This document shows positions 54,121 to 64,000 of a stretch of 64,000 bases of DNA, one piece after another. The position numbers and the translations under genes are program-made. The stretch lies in assembly GCA_037501455.1 (NCBI GenBank), contig CM074858.1, forward strand, positions 46,683,001-46,747,000, given 5' to 3'. Positions within the stretch are counted from its first letter, which is position 1; each line of letters opens with the position of its first letter. The notes beneath the pieces were generated by a model. It saw nothing but the letters and a program-made list of their open reading frames with translations. It was not told the origin of the DNA and did no database searches. The DNA is from Lantana camara (lineage: Eukaryota > Streptophyta > Magnoliopsida > Lamiales > Verbenaceae).

Positions 54121-57100
54121 TGTAACATCCCGATCATCCGGATCTACAGGTATGCATTTACGGGGTGTTACGTGTGCGATTTATTATTTAAATATGCCGT
54201 TTGAATTACTTTTAATGCTTATTTATTAATTTGGAATTTACTTGTTTAGTTCCTTTTTGATTACCTTGAACATTTGTGTTCTTCTGCTTGAGTTTTGCTC
54301 TCTAGGTGCTCGAATTTGATTCTGATTTTTGTGAATTCCTGATATACGTGAACTATGTGAGTTATGTACATGTTAGCATGCTCGTTATGTGGTTTTGGGT
54401 TCGCTTGTTCGATTTTTATGTTCGTTTTGTTTTTCGGAACCTAGAGGACGGTTAAAGGGCATTTAGCGCACCTCGGGTTCCGGGCGGTGTATCTTGAGCT
54501 AGGAAATTGGGATTTGAATTCCGGAAGAGCCGTTGGATTCGCGACAAGATTTCAAAGCTTTGGAGACTAACCTCACACTTTTCTAAACCCTGTTAGACTC
54601 CCGAAAATCGATCGGAACGAGCCCTTGTGACAAGAATGGCCTCTTTTGTCGACTAGTCTTCATGTGGGTCCCTTTTTACCCCTAATTAAGCCTTAACCTT
54701 GACCATACGAACCTAACTCAGCCATAACCCACTCCCACACCCCCCATACCGTCCCAAACCCAAGAAATAAGAGAAAAGGAGCCCCAAATTCAGCTCCCAA
54801 AGAGAAACAAGGAAGAAGAAAGTGCACTATTGCAAATTTGAAGGTTTTTGCCATTTTCCTCCACCATTTCTTATCAAATTCAAGAGGTAAGTATATTTTT
54901 GAGTCCTACATGATTATGTGGTTCTTTTAAGTGTAGTCTCTTGCGCTATAACCTTGATTTGCATGAGTGATGGCAATCTATGTGAATAGTAAGGGTTTAA
55001 GGACTTTGAGGGATTTTAGCTTGTTTCCTCTTGAATTGCTTGAGTTTAATACAAGATAAGTATGCCTAAGACTTCCTTCTTGAGTTATTTGAACTTGGTT
55101 TAAGTGTTGGAGTTGAATTCTTGCTTCCACCATTGTTGATTCTTGGAGGTTTTGATTGATTTTGCCCTTTTCACCCTTTTGCTTGAGTTGTTGCTTCATT
55201 GAACCATTATATGACTTGGATTGCTTGGTTTATTACTTCCCTTACTTGCCATTATGTGTTGAGCTGGTCCCTTGTTTGTTTGGTTTGAGTTTGCAAGAAA
55301 TTGGAGCTTGGAATTGAAGGATTTTCGCATCTGGACCAGATCCACGGCCCTGGATTTTTATGCTTTGAAAAACCAACGGCCATGGGTATGGGGACAGATT
55401 TTAGCAATTTTCTGCCTTGGATGTCTCCTTTGAAAAAATCCAAGGCCCTGGATTTCAGGGCAGAAACATTTTGAGTTCCGAAATTCGTTTTCTCGATTCG
55501 TTTTGTTTTCCTTTCGTTTCCCCACCCCTTTCTTGGTCCCTTACCTTGATTACTTGTATCTTATGTGTTGTGGTTGTGTTGTACTAAGTGTTTTGTTGTT
55601 CTTTCCCAAGTTGTGAATTCATTGCTTAAGAATGTACAAGTTTTGTTCTCATTGTTACTTTGTTACGCTTATGGCATCTCATACGCATCATACGCATTCA
55701 TATGCATTTACCGAGCGTCATTGTGGTTCATGTTGAGTCTAAGAGTACCCCTTGTTGTTTGTTTTGTTCAGACGGTCTTCCCGTGGACGACGAGGTTGCC
55801 CCTTGAGCATCCGGTTTACTCTTTTGTCTCCGCTACCCGTGTTAAGGTGAGGTTTTGTTTCTTTTAGTTATTTGACCTACAACAGTTTGAAGCCTCGCAT
55901 ACGATTACGTATATTATATGTTAATTACGTGTATGATAAGTATATTGTGGGCTTGTCCCCGTTTGTTATAAGACTTTGAAAACGCTTTGTATACGTATAT
56001 AAGCTATTTTGCTTTTGTTTTGGAAAAGTTTGGTTAAGTGTGAGTGTATGTGTGTGTGAGCGAGATTTGTGGCTTTGAAAGATAAGCTTTGCTAAGTGTG
56101 ATTTTTGTGATAAGTTTTGGGCCCCGGTGAGTGGTATGGTAATCTCGGGTCGGCTGTGGGGTCGCCGAGCTCTTCCATCAACATTCTTCATTTGAGAGCC
56201 TCACCCAACCTTCGGAGGTTTGGGGAAGGGTGTTTCTCTTGAGCCGGCGGTGTAACCATCGAAGGTTTCAAGGTCGTAATTAAACCTTGTCTCTCGCGAT
56301 TTTTGGATAGCTAGGGTCGATCAACCCTTCTATCACCCGGTGTTAAGGTTGGATTATGCTTCGTTTTTCTTTGTGATACCTTTCGTTTATGGAAGTTTGG
56401 ATGTGTAACTCGTACTCTCCGAGTTGGTTGGTTGTGTATGATCTATGAAACAAGAGTGGACTTATAAGTATCTAAAACTTGATGTTTGGCCTTTGGCCTA
56501 AAATCCTAGTACGTAAATGTATACCACGGATAAAATCTTTGGCTTGCAACAACCACTCTTAGTTCATGGATACTTTTGATCTTGAATAAGTGCTATCCTC
56601 TATATTTATATTGGGTGTGTGAGTTAACCCTCTCACTAGTCTTTAGGACTAACCCTCGTTGTTTTTCCTTCTTTTCCCCCTTTCTTTGAGTTGCAGGTAC
56701 CTCTTGAGTCGAGCTAGGCGGCAAGAGTCTGTCGAGTTGTCTTGTGGTGTAGCTCGGGTCTCATGCATTTGTTTTTGGATTATGTACCTTATCCTTATGC
56801 ACTTTTGATTTATGTTTCTTGATTACTCATGCCATTTTGGCCCCGGATGGGCATTGTATATGATGTATATATATTTGTTCTTATAGTTTATCTTGACAAC
56901 TTGCACCCTCTTATTCTATGATTTGACATCTTGGGATTTATGTATGCATGTTTATGCTTCCGCTACTCTTGTTTTAACTTGCTCAGTTCCTGAGGGTCTA
57001 GGCCGCCTAGCGAGGGTGTGTTTTGTGTGTCTCCCGTTCGCTATGGTTTGATTCGGGTGTGAACCCTCCATTTCGTTACTCAGGTTAAACCTTAGTGCGG

Positions 57101-57135
57101 GGGTATGTGGCGGCCTTCGCTCCGGGGGTGTTACA
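54121..57135 (+). repeat. TekC 5' LTR (3015 bp)
   Basis: TGTAACATCCCG to GGGTGTTACA. CAGGTATG at 54147-54154; donor after 54886 with GAG|GTAAGTA, a full consensus; weak palindromes 55331-55455 (TCCA-CGGCCC-TGGA); exon 2 at 55772-55846 between TTTTGTTCAG and AAG|GTGAGG; hairpin TAGTC-TTTAG-GACTA at 56637-56651; a strong pyrimidine tract and TTGCAG acceptor before 56697; long-range arms GCTAGGCGGC (56713-56722) and GCCGCCTAGC (57002-57011). Confidence 0.88.
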
Positions 57136-57143
57136 TCCTTGCG

Positions 57144-57155
57144 TGGTATCAGAGC
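57144..57155 (+). promoter_or_regulatory. Primer binding site (tRNA-iMet), TekC
   Basis: TGGTATCAGAGC eight bases after the LTR; GGTTGCAAAACC follows. Confidence 0.92.
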
Positions 57156-57343
57156 TTTGGGTTGCAAAACCGGAGCTCTGGAGTTGTGTTGAGTTTGTCT
57201 AGGTCGTTCGGTTTAGGACTATGTGATTGTTTGCATTCACTCGCATTCTTATCTGACTTATTTGTCTAAATTCATGACATTTAATCTCATGAACATGTAC
57301 TAAACCACATGCATCGATATTTATTGAAATTGTAACTTTCAGG

Positions 57344-57808
57344 ATTCCTCCACGAAGAAGAGTGGATAAGGTGCAAACACCTGATCTCAATCATCCTCCA
57401 CCACAAGGGCAAGGGCCACCTCCTCCACCGCCCTTGAATGCCGAGAATATTGCGCAAGCTCTCTTGAATCAACTTCAGCAAAATTAGAGGATTAATCCTC
57501 AATGGGACGGGCAAGAAGGATAAGTAACTCCGACCTTCAAGGAATTCAGAAATAACAACCCGCCTAAATGGTATAGAGGCGATGATATTAAAGCAGAGGA
57601 ATGGTTGTCAGAAATTTCAAGAATATCGGAAATCTGCCCCGCTCCCTCACATGAGAAAGTCGTTTGCACGGCTCGGTTTATTCAAGGACCCGCTTCAAAT
57701 TAGCTCAAGTCTATGAGAGCCCGGTTGTAAAGAGAAGGAGAAGAATTTAATTGGGAATGTTTCACAACAGAATTTCGCCACAAATATATTCCCCCGAGTG
57801 CCCGATAG
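57344..57808 (+). pseudogene. gag: TekC gag N-terminal half with lost start and five stops
   Basis: The codon matching the TekB start is ATT (57344-57346) in the context TTTCAGG-ATT, followed by PPRRRVDKVQ and a Pro/Gln-rich linker. In-frame stops are at 57485, 57521, 57701, 57728 and 57806. FKEFRNNNPPKWYRGDD and EEWLSEISRI show the Gag capsid fold region. All pieces stay in one frame, so decay here was by substitution rather than indels. Confidence 0.85.
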
Positions 57809-59251
57809 AGAAGACTCCAGGAATTCACGGAGTTGAGACAAGGAAACCGGACAGTTGAGGACTACATCTTGGAATTTGAATGGCTTTCTCCATACGGTCC
57901 CCACATTACAAATGATGATACTCAAAAGGCCCGAAATTTTATTCATGGATTGAGATATGAAATTCAGAATGCTCTTAAAGCCGCTACTGTGGACACTTGG
58001 GAAAAGGCTACAAAGAAGGCATTCAAAGTGGAAGCTAATAATTCGAGATTGAGGCCCCCGGCTTATTCTTCGGGGCAAGGTTCGGGATCCAACTTGGGTA
58101 AGAGGCCTACGTCTAAAAGTGGGCCTCCGGTCTTCAAAGCCCAAGGTTCTAATGTTTCTAACAAGAAAGCCGGACCCCCTGCTCCAGCTCTACCAACGCT
58201 GATACAATGTGCTTATTGCAAAGGCCCCAATCACACTGAGGAGACATGCCGGAAGAAACTCAAGAGATGTTATAAATGTGGAGAAGCCGGCCACTTGATT
58301 AATGCTTGCCCTCACATGAGAGTCCCCCAGGATCGAGCTCCTCAACCCTTGAATGTGATGCCTCGGAGAGCCCCTATCCAAGCAAGAGCTTATGCGTTGG
58401 AAGGAGAAGAGGAGAACGTGGAAGTGGATGCCAATGCCGTTATTGAAGGTACGATTAGAATACATGGCATCCCATTACATGCATTGTTTGATCCGGGAGC
58501 AACGCATTCATTTATTGCTTCCCGGCTTGTTCATACACTTTCCTTGCCTGTTGCTTACTTTGATGATTCCTATATTGTTACTTCTCCTCTTGGTGGTAAT
58601 TTGGTTACGAACTGTGTTTACCGTGGTTGTTCGGTGGTTGTGGAAGATCAAGAGTATCCGGCTGATTTGGTTATGATGCCTAAAAAGAACTTTGGGGTGA
58701 TTTTGGGAATGGATTGGTTGTCTCGGCACCGAGCTAAGATGGATTGTTTTGAGAAGAAGGTCACTTTGGGTTCTACGAAATTCTCGGGCCTAAGGTTGAA
58801 GACTTGCCGGTTTATTTCCTTTGTGGAAGCTAACAAGATGTTCTGGGATGGTGCGACGGGCTATGTGGCTCATCTTTTAAACAAGCCGAAAGATCAAGCC
58901 AAGCTCGAAGAGACGGAGATTGTGAAGGAATTTTCCGATGACTTTCCGCAGAGCTTAAGGTCTCTACCTCCGGATCGAGACATTGAGTTTGTAATCGATC
59001 TCTATCCCGGATCGAAACCGTTTGCGAAGTCTCCCTATAGGATGGCTCCGGCGGAGTTGAAGGAGCTGAAGGGGCAACTTGATGAGCTCTTAGAATGTGG
59101 TTACTTCCGTCTGAGTGCTACCCCGTGGGGTGCTCCAATCCTGTTTGTAAAGAAGAAGAATGGGACGTTGCGGATGTGTATTCACTACCGTGAGCTGAAC
59201 CGGTTAACGATTAAGAACAAATACCCACTTCCTCACATAGAAGAGTTGTTT
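57809..59251 (+). pseudogene. gag-pol: TekC gag C-terminus, zinc knuckles, protease and RT N-terminus
   Basis: Uninterrupted after the last gag stop. Numbered from residue 1 at 57833 (a TTG; no true start): zinc knuckles 126-139 and 146-159, protease DPGATHSF from 220, [14 protein letters not shown], then RT to [12 protein letters not shown]. The RMCIDYREL motif reads CIHYREL. At 59252 Solo2 interrupts the RT codon series; reading into it gives a false tail to 59311. Confidence 0.9.
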
Positions 59252-62200
59252 TGTAGCACCCGTGACGATAGCCGCCACATCCCCCGCACTACAAGTCTAG
59301 TCCATACGTGAAATGGGTAATCCACGCACGAACCGGACTCATAGCGAACGGGAGAAAAATAAAAAAAATCCTAGCTAGGCGGAATCTAACCCTGAACCAA
59401 ATAAATCATAACGTCCAACATAGTACTAAAGTAGTAATTCCATCCATGAATTCCAATAATAGCTCCAAACTTAAAAACATTTTATAACATAATTAAGTTC
59501 CAACACAAGTCCTAACAACGGGTTCAACTAGGCATGAAAACTGTCCCGAATCCATAATCAAGAATCATAGATGGCACACAGGCCCGAATACATAAGGAGA
59601 TGTAATTAATCATAACAATATATAATGGGACTCGAGTGTACACGTGTGACTCGACAAGAGACTTAAAACATGACCTCCGCCTAGCCCAAACCTGCAAGAA
59701 CTGAAAAGTGGGGAAGAGGGGTCAGTCTCTAGAAGACTGAGTGAGCAGGAGCGATATACATATATATAAAAACATGCACATGCAAGTCATAAATCCCGAG
59801 CAAGGTTTTATTTAAAATTAGTTCCCAAAAAGGCAAGAGAATAACTAAGCAATGCTCGAACTTTACGACTAATCATATTAAATTTATTAAGTTCATAATT
59901 CATACATAAACATAACCGCTCGGCGAGTGAGCGTGCATTATCTCCAACAAAACTCCGACCGTGTACGACAAATATCATTAATATATTAAATAGGTGATCA
60001 TGCAATATATCATAATACACACGGATCATATATCATATCATAAGACATATTCGTTTGGGCAATCCGTGTCTCGGCCTTCCCGCACGGTGCATAACAATCA
60101 TATCCTAACATAAACATAATCATAAAATACGTTCCAACCTTCTTCCTCCGGGTGGTGGATGGGTTAGCAAGACCCGACCACCTTATACATAGGCCAATGG
60201 GGTTTCATGACTCCCCCAAGGGCACTCAGCTCCCATTTCCCGCTAAACGTCCTAGCGAGGGCCGGTATCACCGAACATGTGGTGGGACTAGTACAAGGGA
60301 TCACCGTCGGCCCTTGCCTCCCCGGATACCCACTTGCACTAAGTCCCTGGGCCCATGCAATCATAACATACACACATAATCTTGCCAAAACATTTGATTC
60401 ATAAGAAACATAACATATTTCATAATTCATTAGAAAAAAGTTTACTCGATCAATATTTACTCGATGACTCTACTTTAAAAGTAACATATGTATATATATA
60501 CATAAGGTTTTGGCCAAACTTGTCACATAAGGTTGTAGGGTTTAGTATGTAACTAGAACGAAAACACCCTCACCTGGAATACCACGAGACATAAAGCATG
60601 AGTAATACGGGTGCCTATTCAATTCGGAAGTCTCGGCCCTGGAAATGAACTGTACAAGAGAAGGAACAATGTGTACTCGTGAGAATTGACTCAATATGAA
60701 ACCACATAGACACACGGCATGTTATGCATATAATATGAGATGCATAAAAAGCACGAATCGCGTGATGGGGTCATATAATCAAGTAATTCAATTAAAATGT
60801 TCAATATATGGTGGTTTCATATTCATATGTTTCATATCTTTCATATTTTGTATCAAGTCGAATCATAAGCTTCATACAATAATCATAACTCATACTATAA
60901 CATCCTAACAATGCATGCGAGTCAAAATGGAGCGAGAATTTATCATACGAGGCCAATAAACGGCTGAACCATTAATGCATACAAGCTAGAGAGTATTTTA
61001 AGGCATAATGGATCATAATTCACAAAATGTATTAACAAAATCACATTATGACTTCATAACATACAAGTTAACATGCTAACAAAATATATAAGTCATAGAA
61101 GGAGCTATACACAACACACAAAACAATTAAATGAAACAAACCATTCATGCATGCATAAAAGTAGTACATAAACGTTCATGTTGTCATTTCATGTTTAGAC
61201 ATTGAATTCATAGCATAAAATTCATAATCATATCAAGATATATCACATATAATCAATTAACCAAGCATACAATTCATTCCAACCACATATGGAGTCCGAG
61301 GAAGTGGAGGTAAAGCAAGAAAACGGATTGGGCAAGCTTTCGTGAGAGCTGATAGTTTTTGATAATGCACAAGCTGTAAAGAATTGAACATATCTTGAGT
61401 TCTAGAATTTGGAATGGAGTTTTGTTTGTTGGGAATGAAACTAGACACACAGGCCTTTCAAATGATATATGGTCTGAATCTTTGTTCAAAGCGAGGTGGA
61501 AATGGTGAGGTCCGAAGTTGGGTGAGTGCAGTGTTTCGGCGAAGTAGCGACACAATTTTCAAACCATCATAACTCATAAATGAGAAAAGATATTTAGGTG
61601 ATTACAATTTGAGGTGTTATTAGACTTCAATAGGTTTCCAACGGCTCAAAAATCAGGTCGTTCGGAGTTCGGATGAGGGAGTACCCGGCCGGGGAAAAAC
61701 AAGGCTGAAATTTACCCGGTCGGGGAGAAAGGAGTGCAGAAACCCTTCTGCATAAAACTACCCGCCCGGGTAGTTTTTAGTACAAAAAACTACCCGCCCT
61801 GGTAGTCCTCCTGGTGGAGAAGAAGAAGCAAAATAGGGGGTTATGCGTGGAGGGAAGAAAAGGAAGCAACAACCACTTTAAAACTCAACTAAAATACTCC
61901 AAATTGAAGGCATAAATTCATATATACATAATCTATCATATATCTCAATCTTAAGGCATGAACTCAAGCGTAATACAAGTTACCATTTCACATATTGAAG
62001 ATCCATAAATGGTGGAACACTCATGCTTTAACCAACAATTATTCATCATATTAGCTCATATCAACACATAGATTTCCAACTCAAGTCATGGAATTCATAT
62101 GGTTCACAAACCCTAATAATTTCTCAAGAATTCATCACATACACATTTATACATATCTTACCTTGGATGGAAGAAAAGAAGGGGATGAAGAAGAAGAGAT

Positions 62201-62778
62201 CTTGGCTTGAATTCTTGAAGGAAAAGAACTTGAGTCCTTGTCTTGGGCTTCCTTGTTTGGATCAAAATGGAAGAAGAAGAGAAGGGGGTGTATATCTCTT
62301 GTTCTTGTGTGAGAAATGAAAAAGATAAGAATGTAGGTGTACACATGTATGTATATATCGTGTAAATGGAAAGTGGAAAGAGGGGAAATTGCACTTTGGT
62401 CCCTTGAGAATTTAAGTGCTTCAATAAGGGTACTTAGGTTTTGTTGGTGCTCAATTGGAGTCCAATTAAAAGTTCAATTGAGTCCAAGGATTTCATATAA
62501 TATCAAATAAGTACATAATCAAAACAAAATATTAATTAGCGAATATATAAGTAACAAATAAATTTAAATAACATAGTCACAGATCACGTAATGACAATTA
62601 ATTCAAGAATATCCAAGCGGCACTTAAAGCACATAAAGATCACATAGTAGCAATTAATTCAACAAATTAATAAATTAAATAATCACTTAGCAATTAAAAC
62701 ACATATAAGTCATATAACTCTCGGTCTAAACCCACTCGTGACGTTATACCTGTACGGCCAAAAAGTCGGGGCGTTACA
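59252..62778 (-). repeat. Solo2: solo LTR in reverse orientation (3527 bp)
   Basis: On the minus strand TGTAACGCCCCGAC to GGGTGCTACA. Perfect target duplication TGTTT (59247-59251 and 62779-62783) inside the RT gene of TekC. Minus-strand junctions: donor at 62162|62161 (CAAG|GTAAGA), exon 2 at 60649-60574, acceptor at 59692|59691 (TTCTTGCAG|). Palindrome cassette 61680-61806. Hairpin CAGTCT...AGACTG at 59723-59739; arms GCTAGGCGGA (59374-59383) and TCCGCCTAGC (59676-59685). Confidence 0.93.
61680..61806 (-). repeat. CTACCCG palindrome cassette of Solo2
   Basis: Four units. The strongest is at 61754-61777: 11-base arms (AAAACTACCCG and its complement) around CC. Others are TACCCGGCCGGGG, TACCCGGTCGGGG and ACTACC-CGCCCT-GGTAGT. 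Confidence 0.85.
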
Positions 62779-64000
62779 TGTTTGATCTTCTTCAAGGTTC
62801 GTGTGTTTACTCCAAGTTGGATTTGAGGTAAAAAGTGTTATCAATTGCGCATCCGGGAGGAAGATGTACCGAAGATGGGTTTCAACACTCCGTATAGGCA
62901 TTTCGAGTTTGTGCTAATGCCTTTTGGTCTTACTAATCCCCCAACTGCGTTTATGGACATGATGCATTGGATATTCCGGCCTTACCTCGATAAATTCGTG
63001 GTCATCTTTATAGATGATATTTTGGTGTATTCGAGGTCCGCGGAAGAGCATGCGCAGCACTTAAGGACGATTTTGTCGACACTTCGAGAGCACCGCTTGT
63101 TTTCCAAGTTCAGTAAGTGCGAGTTTTGGTTGGATCAAGTTTCTTTCTTGGGTCACTTCATATTGGGAAAAGGTGTAGAAGTGGATCTGGCGAAGATTGA
63201 GACGGTTATGCTTTGGAAGCAACCGGAGAATGCCTCGGAAGTGAGAAGTTTTTGGGGATTAGCGGGGTATTATAGGCGCTTCGTGAAAGATTTCTCAAAT
63301 ATTGCCTCCTCGTTGACCCGATTAACAAAGAAAGAGGCTAAATTCGAGTGGGATGAGGCGTGTGAGAAGAGTTTCCAGACTCTTAAGGAGAAGTTGACTA
63401 CGGCACCAGTTTTAACCTTACCTGAAGGTTCAGAAGGCTACTCAGTCTACACCGATGCTTCGAAGGAAGGGCTTGGTTGTGTGTTGATACAGAATGGCAA
63501 AGTGGTAGCCTACGCCTCAAGAAAGTTAAAGGATCACGAGAGAAACTATCCCACTCATGATTTGGAACTCGCTGCGGTAGTGTTCGCTTTGTTGAAGTGG
63601 CGTCACTATCTCTATAGAGCTACTTTTGATGTGTTTACCAATCACCAGAGTTTAAAGTATTTGTTCACCCAAAAGGATTTGAATGTAAGGTAACGACGTT
63701 GGGTGGAATTTCTTGAGGATTATGATTGCCGAATTCAATACCATCCGGGTAAAGCCAATGTAGTTGCAGATACTTTGAGCCGCAATGCTAGTGTTTCGGG
63801 TTTGGAATCCAGTTTGAGTAAGAAGGTTTCGGTAACCCTAGTTTCAGAAGCTCGCTTAGCAAATATCTCTGTTCAACCGGTTCTGAGGCAAAGATTGATT
63901 GAAGCTCAATCTAATGATCCGGAAATACAGAGATTGGTGGTGAAAGCAAGCATTGTTCCAGAGACTCAGTTTGGGTTCGATGATTCGGGTTTGTTTCGGT
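62779..64000 (+). pseudogene. pol: TekC RT C-terminus, RNase H, start of integrase
   Basis: Resumes as [15 protein letters not shown], stopped by TAA 62829-62831, then a frameshift near 62832-62840. From 62845 the frame gives [16 protein letters not shown], catalytic FIDD intact (residues 55-58), [14 protein letters not shown], RNase H YTDAS and HDLELAAV, but FTDH reads FTNH (AAT 63640-63642), losing an RNase H acidic residue. TAA 63691-63693 breaks it again; [12 protein letters not shown] and the integrase linker continue in frame to the window end. Confidence 0.9.

Larger units (their letters stand above)
54121..64000 (+). mobile_element. TekC: Tekay-type element, right end outside the window
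   Basis: 5' LTR 54121-57135, PBS 57144-57155, gag-pol pseudogene from 57344, RT split by Solo2 (59252-62778), then RT-RNase H-integrase linker to the window end. Inserted in LARD4 at ATGGA. Sequence of the LTR is the most diverged of the set, which makes it the best partner for covariation comparisons. Confidence 0.9.

Noticed and set aside
57695..58144. 149-codon minus-strand frame over TekC gag
   Set aside because: Antisense of gag; no supporting motif.

Overview
This is plant nuclear DNA, almost certainly angiosperm heterochromatin, built entirely of nested LTR retrotransposons. I found no host gene, tRNA or rRNA gene. The plant assignment rests on chromodomain-bearing Ty3/gypsy elements of the Tekay (Del) type, primer binding sites complementary to plant initiator tRNA-Met (TGGTATCAGAGC), an Athila/Tat-like 3' end and a TRIM-like LTR. 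The species cannot be told from the sequence.

Layout. 1-7935: decayed Tekay element TekA (an LTR end, a TRIM-like solo LTR, a gag-pol pseudogene with its 5' part missing, and a 3' LTR), inserted in LARD1. 7936-14700: internal region and 3' LTR of LARD1, a large non-autonomous element. 14701-16727: 3' end and LTR of an Athila-like element, the oldest visible layer. 16728-47819: LARD2, whose 5' LTR (16728-19178 plus 42220-43398) was split by LARD3 (19179-42219). The 3' LTR of LARD3 was itself split by a reversed solo LTR (Solo1, 26004-28497) and by TekB (31959-41835), the only Tekay element complete at both ends. LARD2's internal region is 43399-46737, and its 3' LTR is cut at 47819 by LARD4 (47820-54120). 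LARD4 is cut by TekC (54121 to beyond the window). TekC's RT domain is split by a reversed solo LTR (Solo2, 59252-62778).

How the parts relate. TekA, TekB and TekC once encoded Gag, protease, reverse transcriptase, RNase H and integrase, with a chromodomain visible in TekA and TekB. All three are now pseudogenes. The four LARDs keep Tekay-type LTRs, PBS, leader, a hairpin before the polypurine tract and the tract itself, but replace gag-pol with about 3 kb of a shared sequence. They look like parasites of Tekay machinery.

What seems new. The LTRs share an architecture that runs through families of very different sequence: a covarying U3 hairpin; three splice-like junctions defining a split leader (exon 1 | 65-83 nt exon 2 | exon 3); a cluster of short palindromes in 'intron 1' whose sequence is family-specific; a covarying hairpin before the last acceptor; and a covarying 10-bp long-range stem across exon 3. 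The LARDs add a 3' array of GAGAGA...TCTCTC hairpins, an internal second polypurine tract, and a conserved indel-free reading frame of about 41 codons. These were read by eye; alignments, covariation statistics and RNA data would be needed to confirm them.
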